64,000 nucleotides of DNA from Flavobacterium palustre (GTDB lineage: Bacteria; Bacteroidota; Bacteroidia; Flavobacteriales; Flavobacteriaceae). The notes beneath the pieces were generated by a model. That model was not told where the DNA came from. It was given only the letters and a program-made list of their open reading frames with translations, and did no database searches. Shown here one piece after another: positions 8,284-17,373 of the stretch (the first letter of the stretch is position 1; each line of letters starts with the position of its first letter). Both the position numbers and the translations under genes were made by a program. The stretch is taken from contig NZ_BMGA01000001.1 in the NCBI RefSeq assembly GCF_014639535.1, positions 62,001-126,000 on the forward strand, written 5' to 3'.

Positions 8284-11200
8284 ATGAAACCAAAACTCAA
8301 AGTAATATTATTGCTTTTAACAGCAATAATAACACAGCTTTCTTATTCACAGGAAAGACTCGTAACTGGAACTGTTTCAGACAACTCAGGAATGCCACTA
8401 CCCGGAGTTAGCATCTTAGTAAAAGGAACACAAACCAGCACTCAGTCTGATTTTGATGGTAAATTCAACATTAAAGTTGCACCTACACAAACTTTAATTT
8501 TTAGCTACATTGGTATGAAAACCCAAGAAATACCAGCTAATTCAACAACAATTTCAGTAAAACTTTTAGACGATTCCATTGAACTGGAGGGAGTAGTTAT
8601 TACTGCTTTTGGGATAAAAAGAAATCCTAAAGACCTCGGTTACTCTGTAAGTTCCATAAAAACAGAAGAAATCACAGAAAACTCCGAACCTGATTTAATA
8701 CGTTCCCTATCAGGAAAAGTAGCCGGTGTTAACGTAAATATTTCCAGCGGAGTTGCCGGTGCAGCCAATCAAATTACAATAAGAGGGACTAATACTTTTA
8801 CAGGAAACACCCAACCACTTATTGTTGTTGACGGAGTAACCTACAACAACACCTCCGTTACCACATCCAATCAATCTACCGGAGGTGGAGCATACGAATC
8901 GGCATTATCAACTTTAGACCCAAACGATATTGCTTCTATAAACGTTCTTAAAAGTGCCGCTGCATCAGCATTATATGGTTCAAGAGCAGTAAACGGTGTT
9001 ATCGTTATCACAACGAAGTCAGGTTCTGCCAAATCAGCTAAAACAAATAAATCCACCGTAACTTTTGGTTCAGGTATTTATTTCGAAAATATTGCCAATC
9101 TTCCCGATTATCAAAACAAATACGGAGCAGGCGCTAATTTTAAATACAGCGAAGGATCAAACGGATCTTGGGGACCTGCTTTTGGAAAAGCCGGAGTCCT
9201 TTACAATTTAAATGATGACGGAACCATTCCTACCTGGGCAACTGTATTAGCTGTATCCCCTGAATTAGGGCCAACTGTTCCTTACAAAGCAAAACCAAAC
9301 AATGTAAAAGATTTGTTCCGAACAGGACTTGTTGCTGACAACACTTTAGGCTTTAACTACACCGGCCAAGACGGTAGTTTTAACACCACAATTTCTAACC
9401 TGAACCAAAACGGATACATACCTTACAATACCTACGACAGAACTTCAATTTCTATTGGTGGTAATTTCAACCTTTCGGATAAATTTACCATTGGAGGCAA
9501 CATGAGTTTTTCGGACACCAAACAAATCGGAGGATTCTTTGGAGACGACTCTTTTATTGACGAAGCAGTAGCTCCTTCATTTGCCAGAACTCTGTTTATA
9601 GCCAGAAACTGGGACTTAAACCTGCCTTATGAAAACCCAGAAACAGGAGAATCAGTTACGCCAAACGGTCGCCAATTTGACCACCCTCTATGGTCCTGGA
9701 AACACGATAAAATCATTACCAACACTAACAGAACAGTTGCAGGTGTTAATATGAATTACAAATTCAACGAACACATTTCGGCTTCGTATCGTATGGGTTT
9801 CAACAAATACGATTTAAACCGTCAGGAAATTAGAGACATAGGATCATTGGCTTACGGCGGAATTGGAGTATTAAAAACGGAGAATTTCAATAACGAAGAC
9901 ATTGAATCTACCTTATTAATCAATTTTAACTACCAATTATCAAAAAACATTGGCCTGACAGCCATACTGGGAAATAACATTCTGCAAACAAAAACAAGCA
10001 GGACAAGTTATTTAGGAAAAGAATTTATTGTGCCTGATATATTTAATATGAGAAACACTAAAAACATTTCCAGCCTTTATGATGAAGGCGATACAAAAAG
10101 AAATGCCGGGATATTTGCCGACCTTACTTTCTCTTACAAAGATTTCTTCTTCATAAACGCAACAGGACGTAATGATTTCTCTTCTACACTTCCTGTTAAC
10201 AACAACTCTTATTTTTATCCATCTGTAAGTGGCTCACTTATTGTAACCGATGCTTTAAAAATAGACAGCAAAGTCCTAACATTTGCTAAACTTCGCGGGG
10301 GCTATGCCAAAGTAGGTAATGATGCCGCAGCCGAATTTTTAAATTCAACTTTATTAATCGGAGACGCATACAATGGGAATCCCGTAATTGGCAACAACAC
10401 TTTTTTGTCTGATCAACAAATAAAACCTGAGTTCACTCAGGAATATGAAATAGGTGCTGATTTAGAATTCTACAACAGACGCATTGCACTGGATTTTAGT
10501 TTGTACAAAAAAAGAACCACAGACTTAATTACCGAAGTTAGTGTTCCTGTTTCCAGTGGTTTTCTATCTTACAACACCAATGTAGGTGAAATGCAAAATA
10601 AAGGTATAGAAGTAGGATTAACCCTTGTACCCATTAAAACAGAAGATTTCAAATGGACACTTTATTCTACTTTTACCAAAAACGAAAATAAAGTAACCAA
10701 AATTTCAGATGGTCTGGACAGAAGCCCAATAGACATTGACCAGGTAGGCTACATTATCCAGGGAGAAGCTTTTGGCACCTTTTACGGAACCAAATTTGCC
10801 AGAGATAACGAAGGAAATTATTTAATTGATCCTTCAAGCGGAGGTATTCTGGCAGCTACCGAAACAGGGATCATTGGCGATCCAAATGCTGATTTCAAAA
10901 TGAGTTTCATCAATACTTTTAAATATAAAAATTTAAGCTTAAGAACTCAATTTGACTGGAAACAAGGAGGCGATATTCATTCTTCAACTATAGAAAGTCT
11001 GTTAGGAAGAGGGGTAACAAGAGATACCGAAGACAGAGAACATACTTATATAATACCTGGTTATTTAGGAAATACGGATGGTACGCCTATATTAGACAGT
11101 AACGATCAAAAAATTCCTAATACGACTCAAATCACAATGAATGATTTGTATTTTTCTCCAGGAACAAACGGAAATACATTTGCAATCAACAGTGTTGATG

Positions 11201-11472
11201 AAGCTAATGTTTATGACGGAACTGTATTTAGATTAAGAGAAATCAGCCTAACCTACGATTTCCCTTCACAATTATTAAAAAAATCATTTTTAGACAAAGC
11301 AAGCTTAAGCATATTAGGCAGTAATCTTTGGTATTTTGCTCCAAACGTACCAAAATACACCAATTTTGATCCTGAAGTAACTAGTTTTGGCTCAAACAGA
11401 CTGCAAGGAGTTGAAGTCACATCAGCACCTACAGCAAAAAGACTAGGACTAAAATTAAACTTAACCTTCTAA
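8284..11472 (+). CDS. SusC/RagA-type TonB-dependent outer-membrane receptor
   Basis: A 1062-residue outer-membrane protein. In order: signal peptide (about 1-22, ending SYSQ); a carboxypeptidase-regulatory-like beta domain (about 25-95, GTVSDNSGMPLPGVSILVKGT); a TonB-box-like strand EGVVITAFG (102-110); a plug domain with IRGT, VVDG and the SusC signature ALYGSRAVNGVIVITTK (about 115-245); then a large beta-barrel ending in LKLNLTF with the usual terminal aromatic residue. It imports a nutrient through the outer membrane with TonB energy, using the SusD-like lipoprotein of the next gene as lid. No glycoside hydrolase or regulator is adjacent, so the substrate cannot be deduced; peptides are as likely as glycans. 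It diverges from the rpsL operon across a 252-base gap in which I see no good promoter for this direction. Confidence 0.95.
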   Translation: MKPKLKVILLLLTAIITQLSYSQERLVTGTVSDNSGMPLPGVSILVKGTQTSTQSDFDGKFNIKVAPTQTLIFSYIGMKTQEIPANSTTISVKLLDDSIELEGVVITAFGIKRNPKDLGYSVSSIKTEEITENSEPDLIRSLSGKVAGVNVNISSGVAGAANQITIRGTNTFTGNTQPLIVVDGVTYNNTSVTTSNQSTGGGAYESALSTLDPNDIASINVLKSAAASALYGSRAVNGVIVITTKSGSAKSAKTNKSTVTFGSGIYFENIANLPDYQNKYGAGANFKYSEGSNGSWGPAFGKAGVLYNLNDDGTIPTWATVLAVSPELGPTVPYKAKPNNVKDLFRTGLVADNTLGFNYTGQDGSFNTTISNLNQNGYIPYNTYDRTSISIGGNFNLSDKFTIGGNMSFSDTKQIGGFFGDDSFIDEAVAPSFARTLFIARNWDLNLPYENPETGESVTPNGRQFDHPLWSWKHDKIITNTNRTVAGVNMNYKFNEHISASYRMGFNKYDLNRQEIRDIGSLAYGGIGVLKTENFNNEDIESTLLINFNYQLSKNIGLTAILGNNILQTKTSRTSYLGKEFIVPDIFNMRNTKNISSLYDEGDTKRNAGIFADLTFSYKDFFFINATGRNDFSSTLPVNNNSYFYPSVSGSLIVTDALKIDSKVLTFAKLRGGYAKVGNDAAAEFLNSTLLIGDAYNGNPVIGNNTFLSDQQIKPEFTQEYEIGADLEFYNRRIALDFSLYKKRTTDLITEVSVPVSSGFLSYNTNVGEMQNKGIEVGLTLVPIKTEDFKWTLYSTFTKNENKVTKISDGLDRSPIDIDQVGYIIQGEAFGTFYGTKFARDNEGNYLIDPSSGGILAATETGIIGDPNADFKMSFINTFKYKNLSLRTQFDWKQGGDIHSSTIESLLGRGVTRDTEDREHTYIIPGYLGNTDGTPILDSNDQKIPNTTQITMNDLYFSPGTNGNTFAINSVDEANVYDGTVFRLREISLTYDFPSQLLKKSFLDKASLSILGSNLWYFAPNVPKYTNFDPEVTSFGSNRLQGVEVTSAPTAKRLGLKLNLTF

Positions 11473-11482
11473 AAAGAACATC

Positions 11483-13186
11483 ATGAAACTACTAATAAAA
11501 TCAAAACAAAATACCTCAAAAATTGTGGTATTATTGAGTTCGATACTCTTTTTAAGTTGTAATGACTACATGGATGTTAACACCGACAAAGACAACCCAA
11601 CAACTGCTCCATTGAGTTTCTTACTTACAGGCACACAGGTAGATCTAAATAATAACACTAACTTTTTAGACAACTCCGGCAGCGTCTTGCAAGTTTACAC
11701 ACACCAAATGACAGCAAGGGAAGAACAAGATCAATATGGAGCCAAAGTAAACAATGTTGGTCTTCAAAATGACTGGCAAAATCTTTACTTAACACTTACA
11801 AACATAGAAACCCTTATTGCTCAGGCTCAGGAATCGGAAGATTTGATTTATGTAGGAATTGCGCAAATGCAAAAGGTCTATTTGATGTCGGTTGCTGTAG
11901 ATCTATGGGGAGATGTTCCTTATTCAGAAGCCAATAAACTTAAAAACGGTATTATAGCTCCTAAATTTGATAATCAAAAGGAAATTTATAATTCCTTATT
12001 TGAATTAATTGAAACCGCTAAAACAAATCTAAAAAGTGAACTCGGTGCAAAACCCAAAGCTGATGATTTATTCTATGGCGGAGATACCGAAAAATGGATT
12101 CGATTTGCTAATACCTTCAAATTAAAGCTCTACAATCAAACCCGCTTAACAGCCGACTTTGACCAAGAAGGATTTGACGCTTTAATTGCCGAAAACAACT
12201 TTTTCAAGTCTATTGATGATGATTTCGAATTCAAACACACTAAAAACATCTCACCAACAGATGAAAGAAATAAATTATTTTTAGAATCATATAATAGCAC
12301 TCAATTTGGTACATACATGAGTCCATGGTTCTATGAAATACTTATGGGAATGAATCCGAACATACACAATGACAATCCGGATCCACGAATTAAATATTAT
12401 TTCTACAACCAACTTGAAGCCGGAGAATACCCGGAACTGGCTGACACAGATACCGGCGACCCAAAAGCCGATTATTGGGATGCTACTACCGGATTTTTCA
12501 GCATCCGTTTTGGTAGTCAGGGTCCCTGGAGAGACTTTAGCACTGAAAATTCAAACACCTACCCGGGTATTTTTCCATGCGGAGGAAGATATGATGATGG
12601 AGAAGGAGAAACTATGGACGCTACAAAAGCAGGCGGTGTAGCACCTCACAGAATACTAACCTATGACGAGTTTTTATACATTCAGTCCGAATTAATTCAA
12701 GAAGGAAAACTCACAGGAAATGCCGCTGCAAAACTACAAGAAGCAATGGAAGCTAGTTTTGCTAAAGTGGACCAGGTAGTCGTAGTAGCTAATAGCGAGA
12801 CCAAACAAACAGGAATACCTGTACTTGTTGGCTCTAATGAAGTGGAGACTTTTATTAACAAAATCATTACCGAATTCAACGGTGGTAACGATGATAAAAA
12901 ATTGGAAATCATCATGACTCAAAAATGGGTTGCTACTTTTGGAGACCCAATGGATCAATATACTGATTATAGAAGAACTGGCTTCCCAATATTTGCAAAT
13001 CCTAATTCAACTACGCCAGAATATCAATTAGACAATGGCGATGAATATCCGTTAGTTGATTCCGAAACTGTTCTCAACACCGCATACCCACTTTCATTAT
13101 TCTGGCCGCAAAGCGAACTAAATGTAAATAAAAATGCTCCGGCACAAAAAATACCTGGAACATATAAAATCTTTTGGGATAATTAA
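11483..13186 (+). CDS. SusD-like nutrient-binding outer-membrane lipoprotein (SusD_2/RagB type)
   Basis: A 567-residue lipoprotein. The signal peptide ends in the lipobox LFLSC with the lipidated Cys at position 26, followed by NDYMDVNTDKDNPT, the typical start of the SusD_2-type proteins that partner SusC. The first part is helical with TPR-like character (IETLIAQAQES, YVGIAQMQKVYLMSVAVDLWGDVPYSEA); a mixed region follows and ends with the FWPQSELNVN segment. It should sit on the cell surface as the lid of the SusC barrel encoded 10 bases upstream. The substrate is unknown. Confidence 0.93.
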   Translation: MKLLIKSKQNTSKIVVLLSSILFLSCNDYMDVNTDKDNPTTAPLSFLLTGTQVDLNNNTNFLDNSGSVLQVYTHQMTAREEQDQYGAKVNNVGLQNDWQNLYLTLTNIETLIAQAQESEDLIYVGIAQMQKVYLMSVAVDLWGDVPYSEANKLKNGIIAPKFDNQKEIYNSLFELIETAKTNLKSELGAKPKADDLFYGGDTEKWIRFANTFKLKLYNQTRLTADFDQEGFDALIAENNFFKSIDDDFEFKHTKNISPTDERNKLFLESYNSTQFGTYMSPWFYEILMGMNPNIHNDNPDPRIKYYFYNQLEAGEYPELADTDTGDPKADYWDATTGFFSIRFGSQGPWRDFSTENSNTYPGIFPCGGRYDDGEGETMDATKAGGVAPHRILTYDEFLYIQSELIQEGKLTGNAAAKLQEAMEASFAKVDQVVVVANSETKQTGIPVLVGSNEVETFINKIITEFNGGNDDKKLEIIMTQKWVATFGDPMDQYTDYRRTGFPIFANPNSTTPEYQLDNGDEYPLVDSETVLNTAYPLSLFWPQSELNVNKNAPAQKIPGTYKIFWDN

Positions 13187-13201
13187 TAAAAATCAGAAGT
13201 C

Positions 13202-14095
13202 ATGAAAAAGATACAACATATAATCACAATACTATGCTTATTATTTTTACTCCCATGTTGTGAAAACGACGGAGGAGATTCCAAAATAAGTACACAAAAA
13301 GGCGCACTACCTAATATTCAAAAACTGACCGACAGCGATAGTTTTATTGACTTAGTTGCTGTTCAAAACAATCAGGAAATCAATTTAGGTTTTTCAGTTG
13401 ATTTAGCCATTGGCAAAATTTCTTCAATGAACATCATCGGTCTGTACATTAAATCTGACGGAACAATAATTAAAGCAACACTGGCTGAAAACATTACTAC
13501 ATTTCCCGTAACATTTAATCTTAACCGTAATGACTTGTATGATGCTTTTGAAAACCTGAACACCTCAGAAGATTTTGCTACAGGTGACCAATTAATTATT
13601 TCAGCCGACATAACTCTAAAAGACGGAACAGTTTTAAAAATAATGAATGACGATGGAACTAATAATTTCAGTTCAAACATTGCAACTTCTAATTTGTACA
13701 AAGTCTTTCAAACTTACAATGTTTCCTGCCCGTCTGATCTTGGAGGTACTTATTCTGTTTTGACTTCTGGAGAATCCACAGACAGTGGTGTTGTTACAAA
13801 CAATCCTGTTACAAATCATCCATACACAGTCACTATTACAGATAATGGAGGAGGTAACTACACAATATCAGATAGTTTTGGCGGACTTTATATTTATTGG
13901 TATGATATTTACGGATTAACATTTGATGTAGAAAGTGATTTTACCGATATATGTGGATCAATTTCCAGCGAATTTGAAGATCCGTTTGGCTCTATTGTAA
14001 ACTATACAGGAACAGTCAATCCTAATGGAACAATAAGCATACACTGGACCAATGATTTTGGAGATTTTGGAGATTCAATTTTAACTAAAATTTAG
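13202..14095 (+). CDS. Third lipoprotein of the SusCD unit, function unknown
   Basis: A 297-residue protein with a lipoprotein signal (LLPCC, Cys 19 or 20) followed by acidic ENDGGD, which fits surface-export signals of Bacteroidota lipoproteins. After the signal there seem to be two beta-rich domains: residues 35-165, and a C-terminal domain starting near CPSDLGGTYSVLTSG with repeated Gly/Asp/Thr-rich strands and aromatic patches (YIYWYDIYG). I do not recognise a named family with certainty. It lies 15 bases after the SusD gene and is followed by a strong terminator, so it belongs to the same operon and probably helps bind the same substrate, as SusE/SusF-type proteins do. Confidence 0.8.
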   Translation: MKKIQHIITILCLLFLLPCCENDGGDSKISTQKGALPNIQKLTDSDSFIDLVAVQNNQEINLGFSVDLAIGKISSMNIIGLYIKSDGTIIKATLAENITTFPVTFNLNRNDLYDAFENLNTSEDFATGDQLIISADITLKDGTVLKIMNDDGTNNFSSNIATSNLYKVFQTYNVSCPSDLGGTYSVLTSGESTDSGVVTNNPVTNHPYTVTITDNGGGNYTISDSFGGLYIYWYDIYGLTFDVESDFTDICGSISSEFEDPFGSIVNYTGTVNPNGTISIHWTNDFGDFGDSILTKI

Positions 14096-14105
14096 TTAAT
14101 TATAT

Positions 14106-14142
14106 AAAAAATAGGAGGAACAAATTGTTCCTCCTATTTTTT
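14106..14142 (+). terminator. Intrinsic terminator of the SusCD operon
   Basis: Perfect 18-bp inverted repeat with a single central base: 14106-14123 pairs with 14125-14142. The core is TAGGAGGAACAA against TTGTTCCTCCTA, bounded by A- and T-runs. It ends the SusC-SusD-lipoprotein transcript and lies directly against the rlmB promoter. Confidence 0.85.
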
Positions 14143-14143
14143 A

Positions 14144-14151
14144 TATATTTG
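14144..14151 (+). promoter_or_regulatory. -7 box of rlmB, four bases before the ATG
   Basis: TATATTTG matches TAnnTTTG exactly. Only CGCC separates it from the ATG at 14156, so transcription should begin at or next to the start codon, predicting a leaderless mRNA. A TTG at 14125-14127, inside the terminator stem, is 16 bases upstream and could serve as the -33 element. Confidence 0.55.
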
Positions 14152-14155
14152 CGCC

Positions 14156-14890
14156 ATGGAAAAAGAACATCAAATATTCGGAATTAGAGCCATTATTGAA
14201 GCAATTCAGGCTGGCACTACAATAGACAAAGTGTACATTCAAAAAGAAGCCTCAGGCGAATTGATGAAAGACTTAATGAAAGTCATGAAACGTGCAAATG
14301 TCAACTTCTCTTATGTTCCCGTTGAAAAACTAAACAAACTAACCCCTAACAATCATCAGGGCGCAGTAGCTTCTATCTCTCCTATTTCGTTTTTTGATTT
14401 AGAAACATTAATTGAAACCGTTATGGAAAATGGCAAAACGCCATTGTTTTTGGTTTTAGATCAAATCTCAGATGCCCGTAATTTTGGAGCTATTATCAGA
14501 ACTGCCGAATGTACCGGAGTAAACGGAATCATCATCCAAAAATCGGGTTCAGCACCTGTAAATGGCGACACTGTAAAGACTTCTGCCGGCGCAATTTTCA
14601 ACATTCCTATTTGTAAAGTTGAACATATTAAAGATGCTATTTTTCTTTTACAAGGAAGCGGGATTAAAACCGTTGCTGCTACTGAAAAAACAGAAGACAC
14701 TATCTATAATGTAAATCTAAACGAAGCCGTAGCTATTATTATGGGTTCTGAAGATCGAGGAGTAAATCCTTCAGTATTGAAAATTGTGGATGAGAAAGCT
14801 AAACTTCCTATGTTTGGAACAATCGGCTCTTTGAACGTTTCAGTTGCCTGTGGCGCTTTCTTATACGAAGCCGTAAGACAAAGAAGCTAA
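14156..14890 (+). CDS. rlmB: 23S rRNA 2'-O-ribose methyltransferase RlmB (SpoU family)
   Basis: A 244-residue SpoU/TrmH-family enzyme. The N-terminal substrate-binding domain starts EKEHQIFGIRAIIEAIQAG; the C-terminal trefoil-knot (SPOUT) domain shows motif 1 NFGAIIRTAECTGV, motif 2 IIMGSEDRGVNP and motif 3 SLNVSVACGAFLYEAVRQ. It uses S-adenosylmethionine to methylate the ribose of a guanosine in 23S rRNA (G2251 in E. coli). Alone on its strand between a terminator and a repeat tract, it has its own promoter and is predicted to be translated from a leaderless mRNA. Confidence 0.9.
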   Translation: MEKEHQIFGIRAIIEAIQAGTTIDKVYIQKEASGELMKDLMKVMKRANVNFSYVPVEKLNKLTPNNHQGAVASISPISFFDLETLIETVMENGKTPLFLVLDQISDARNFGAIIRTAECTGVNGIIIQKSGSAPVNGDTVKTSAGAIFNIPICKVEHIKDAIFLLQGSGIKTVAATEKTEDTIYNVNLNEAVAIIMGSEDRGVNPSVLKIVDEKAKLPMFGTIGSLNVSVACGAFLYEAVRQRS

Positions 14891-14970
14891 AGATTTTAGG
14901 TTGCAGATTCTAGATTAAGATTTTAAAAAAATCTGTAACAATCTGCTAAAATCCGTTTAATCTGCGTTCC
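14891..14970. repeat. Intergenic word repeat, family C
   Basis: A tract of words such as AGATTTTAG, GCAGATT, TAGATTAAGATT, AATCTG and CTAAAATC that folds back on itself: GATTTTAG (14892-14899) and GCAGATT (14903-14909) are matched by AATCTGC (14940-14946) and CTAAAATC (14946-14953). Related words occur at 15938-15971 and 17284-17332. No coding potential. Confidence 0.45.
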
Positions 14971-15016
14971 TTTTTTTGTATTGAAACAACAAACAGAAAA
15001 TCATAAAAAATAAAAT

Positions 15017-15054
15017 AAAAAACGAATCAAGACTCCTGTTCTGATTCGTTTTTT
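15017..15054. terminator. Bidirectional terminator overlapping the rhomboid stop codon
   Basis: AAAAAACGAATCA (15017-15029) pairs with TGATTCGTTTTTT (15042-15054) around a 12-base loop. It has a T-run on either strand, so it can end rlmB as well as the convergent rhomboid gene. The last codons and the TGA stop of the rhomboid gene are part of the hairpin. Confidence 0.75.
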
Positions 15055-15803
15055 TCTTTTGGCACAATTTCATAATTTACTTCCTGATTTGAACTATAAT
15101 AGTTCGAAAAACCATCCAATTCTTCATCAATATCTATTTTTGGTAGATTAACAAAATTTCCGTTTTCATCAAAACGCTGCATGAATTTATCTTCCGCCGG
15201 ATTATAATCGGGCATTTCCCAATCGTATTTGGGTACTTTTTTAAACTCAGGCGTTTGATATAAAACTGCCAAAACAAAACCAGTAATCAATCCAGCCAAA
15301 TGCCCTTCCCAGGAAACAGTATTATCTACCTCAGGAAAAACATACCAGATCATTCCGCCATACATCATAATCACAGCAAGAGAAAGAGCAACCAAGCGAT
15401 AATATCTGGTCATAATACCTTTAAAGAAAATAAACGCAAACAAAACATAAATCAATCCGCTGGCTCCAATATGATAACTTTCCCTCCCCATCATCCAGGT
15501 TAAAATCCCTGAAAAAAGAATTCCATAAACAATAACTTTAAAAGACAATTTCGAATAAAAAAACTGCAAAGCGGCCAACAAAACCAAAAGTGGAATAGAA
15601 TTATTATACAAATGATTCAAATCGGAATGAATAAACGGACTGAAAATTACGCCCTGTAATCCTGAAAAAGTGCGGGGATAGATTCCGTTTTCAACAAAGT
15701 CAAAATCGAAACGGATTTCGAGCCAATACACAAACCACAGGAACAACACAAAAAAAAGTGGCAGTCCAATAACTGCGTTTGTAAATTTGAAATTCTTATC
15801 CAT
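15027..15803 (-). CDS. Rhomboid-family intramembrane serine protease
   Basis: I choose ATG 15803 (MDKNFKFTNAVIG; 258 residues) rather than the upstream TTG at 15827. Six hydrophobic segments are visible. The catalytic serine lies in HIGASGLIYVL (GxSG) and the catalytic histidine in WEGHLAGLITG, as in active rhomboids. The C-terminal 70 residues form a hydrophilic acidic tail. Rhomboids cut membrane proteins within or beside the transmembrane segment; the substrate here is unknown. Its 3' end lies inside a bidirectional terminator shared with rlmB. Confidence 0.9.
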   Translation of the reverse strand: MDKNFKFTNAVIGLPLFFVLFLWFVYWLEIRFDFDFVENGIYPRTFSGLQGVIFSPFIHSDLNHLYNNSIPLLVLLAALQFFYSKLSFKVIVYGILFSGILTWMMGRESYHIGASGLIYVLFAFIFFKGIMTRYYRLVALSLAVIMMYGGMIWYVFPEVDNTVSWEGHLAGLITGFVLAVLYQTPEFKKVPKYDWEMPDYNPAEDKFMQRFDENGNFVNLPKIDIDEELDGFSNYYSSNQEVNYEIVPKEKNESEQES

Positions 15804-15920
15804 TTTGATTTCTTTAAAACAATTCAATCAATTTTGTAACCAAATACAATATAATGCTATTTTGTCATAACTCATTAATTGTTAATTCAGGTATTTGTTT
15901 ATTTGAAAGTAGAAATGTCA

Positions 15921-15928
15921 TAAATTTG
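15921..15928 (+). promoter_or_regulatory. Candidate -7 box of rarA
   Basis: TAAATTTG, an exact TAnnTTTG match, lies 45 bases before the rarA TTG start. TTTG sequences at 15894-15897 (23-base spacing) and 15902-15905 (15-base spacing) are possible -33 elements, neither ideal. Confidence 0.45.
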
Positions 15929-15937
15929 TAATCCCTC

Positions 15938-15971
15938 AAATCTTCACTCTAAAATCTAAAATCTAAAATCA
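15938..15971. repeat. Intergenic word repeat, family C, before rarA
   Basis: CTCTAAAATCTAAAATCTAA: the 7-base word AAATCTA is repeated in tandem directly before the rarA start. The words are shared with the tracts at 14891 and 17284. It forms the rarA leader. Confidence 0.45.
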
Positions 15972-15973
15972 CC

Positions 15974-17251
15974 TTGGAAGCACCACTGGCAGAACGCATA
16001 CGACCTCAAAAATTAGACGAATACATCAGCCAATTGCATTTGGTTGGACCCAATGGTTCTTTGACACAACAAATAGCCAAAGGAATTATTCCGTCCTTAA
16101 TTTTCTGGGGACCACCGGGAACAGGAAAAACCACCTTGGCTCAAATTATTGCGCAGGAATCACAGCGTCCCTTTTTTATCTTAAGCGCCATCAATTCGGG
16201 TGTAAAAGACATTCGGGACGTGATTGAAAAAGCCAAGCAAAGTGGAGGACTTTTTACCGCTAAAAATCCCATTTTATTTATTGATGAGATTCATCGTTTT
16301 AGCAAATCGCAACAGGATTCCCTGCTAGCCGCGGTCGAAAAAGGCTGGATTACGCTTGTGGGTGCTACAACCGAAAACCCAAGTTTTGAAGTAATTCCCG
16401 CCTTGCTTTCACGTTGTCAGGTGTATATTTTAAATGCGTTTACCAAAGCCGATTTAGAATCCCTTTTGGAACGCGCAATGAAAACGGATACTTATTTAAA
16501 GACGAAAAATATCCAATTAAAAGAAACCGAAGCTTTACTAAGACTTTCCGGCGGCGATGGACGCAAATTATTGAATATCTTCGAATTGGTCGTAAACGCT
16601 TCCGCTGAAGACGAAATAATTATTACTAATGATCGTGTTTTTGCATTGGTACAACAAAACACGGTTTTATATGACAAAAGCGGCGAACAGCATTATGACA
16701 TTATTTCGGCTTTTATCAAATCCATTCGCGGCAGCGACCCAAATGGAGCCGTGTATTGGCTTGCCCGAATGATTGAAGGTGGTGAAGATGTGAAATTTAT
16801 TGCCCGAAGATTATTGATTTCTGCCAGTGAAGATATCGGAAACGCCAATCCTACCGCTTTAATTATGGCCAATAATACGTTTCAGGCGGTAACTACTATT
16901 GGTTATCCCGAAAGCCGTATTTTACTGAGTCAATGCGCTATTTATTTGGCAACTTCTCCTAAAAGCAATGCTTCCTACGTGGCAATTAATACAGCGCAAC
17001 AAATTGTAAAACAAACCGGAGATTTATCGGTTCCAATACATTTGCGAAATGCGCCAACCAAATTAATGAAAGAACTAGGATACGGCGAAGATTATAAATA
17101 TTCACATGATTATACTAATAATTTTGCTGAACAGGAATATTTACCAGAGGAAATTAAAAACACTCCCATCTATGTTCCTGGAAATAATTCCAGAGAAAAT
17201 TCGACGAGGGAATTTCTAAAAAACCGATGGAAAGACAAATATGGTTATTGA
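15974..17251 (+). CDS. rarA: Replication-associated recombination protein RarA (MgsA), AAA+ ATPase
   Basis: A 425-residue clamp-loader-like ATPase. Walker A is GPPGTGKT (46-53) and Walker B LFIDEIHR (101-108); sensor motif [10 protein letters not shown] and the C-terminal tetramerisation region ([18 protein letters not shown]) follow. RarA acts at stalled replication forks. The start is TTG at 15974: an in-frame TAA at 15950-15952 and the absence of any ATG leave no other choice, and the protein then begins [12 protein letters not shown] as in the family. It stands alone between repeat tracts. Confidence 0.93.
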   Translation: MEAPLAERIRPQKLDEYISQLHLVGPNGSLTQQIAKGIIPSLIFWGPPGTGKTTLAQIIAQESQRPFFILSAINSGVKDIRDVIEKAKQSGGLFTAKNPILFIDEIHRFSKSQQDSLLAAVEKGWITLVGATTENPSFEVIPALLSRCQVYILNAFTKADLESLLERAMKTDTYLKTKNIQLKETEALLRLSGGDGRKLLNIFELVVNASAEDEIIITNDRVFALVQQNTVLYDKSGEQHYDIISAFIKSIRGSDPNGAVYWLARMIEGGEDVKFIARRLLISASEDIGNANPTALIMANNTFQAVTTIGYPESRILLSQCAIYLATSPKSNASYVAINTAQQIVKQTGDLSVPIHLRNAPTKLMKELGYGEDYKYSHDYTNNFAEQEYLPEEIKNTPIYVPGNNSRENSTREFLKNRWKDKYGY

Positions 17252-17278
17252 AGAAGTTGAAAGCAGGGAGTTAGAAGT

Positions 17279-17292
17279 AAAAAAAAAAAAAA
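17279..17292. repeat. Homopolymeric A run
   Basis: Fourteen consecutive A residues downstream of rarA. It may vary in length between strains or reflect sequencing uncertainty. No coding sequence is affected. Confidence 0.5.
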
Positions 17293-17332
17293 TCAGATTC
17301 CAGGCTAGATGATTAACATCCTTAATCTGAAA
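17284..17332. repeat. Intergenic word repeat, family C, after rarA
   Basis: AATCAGATTCCAGGCTAGAT followed by CCTTAATCTGAAATCTGAAA: the words AATCTGAAATCTG and their reverse complement CAGATT recur, as in the tracts at 14891 and 15938, and can fold into an imperfect hairpin. Confidence 0.4.
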
Positions 17333-17345
17333 TCTGAAATTTATG

Positions 17346-17359
17346 CCGATAGTTATCGG
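17346..17359. repeat. Palindrome CCGATA-GT-TATCGG
   Basis: A 6-bp perfect palindrome with a 2-base centre, at the 3' side of the convergent rarA and secreted-protein genes. Similar CCGATAGCTATCGG palindromes are, as I recall, common in flavobacterial intergenic DNA. It may help end transcription but has no T-run. Confidence 0.45.
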
Positions 17360-17373
17360 GACTGAAATGAGAA

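Noticed and set aside
13372-13701. 109-codon antisense frame in the third lipoprotein gene
   Set aside because: Shadow of the sense gene; low-complexity composition and no promoter.
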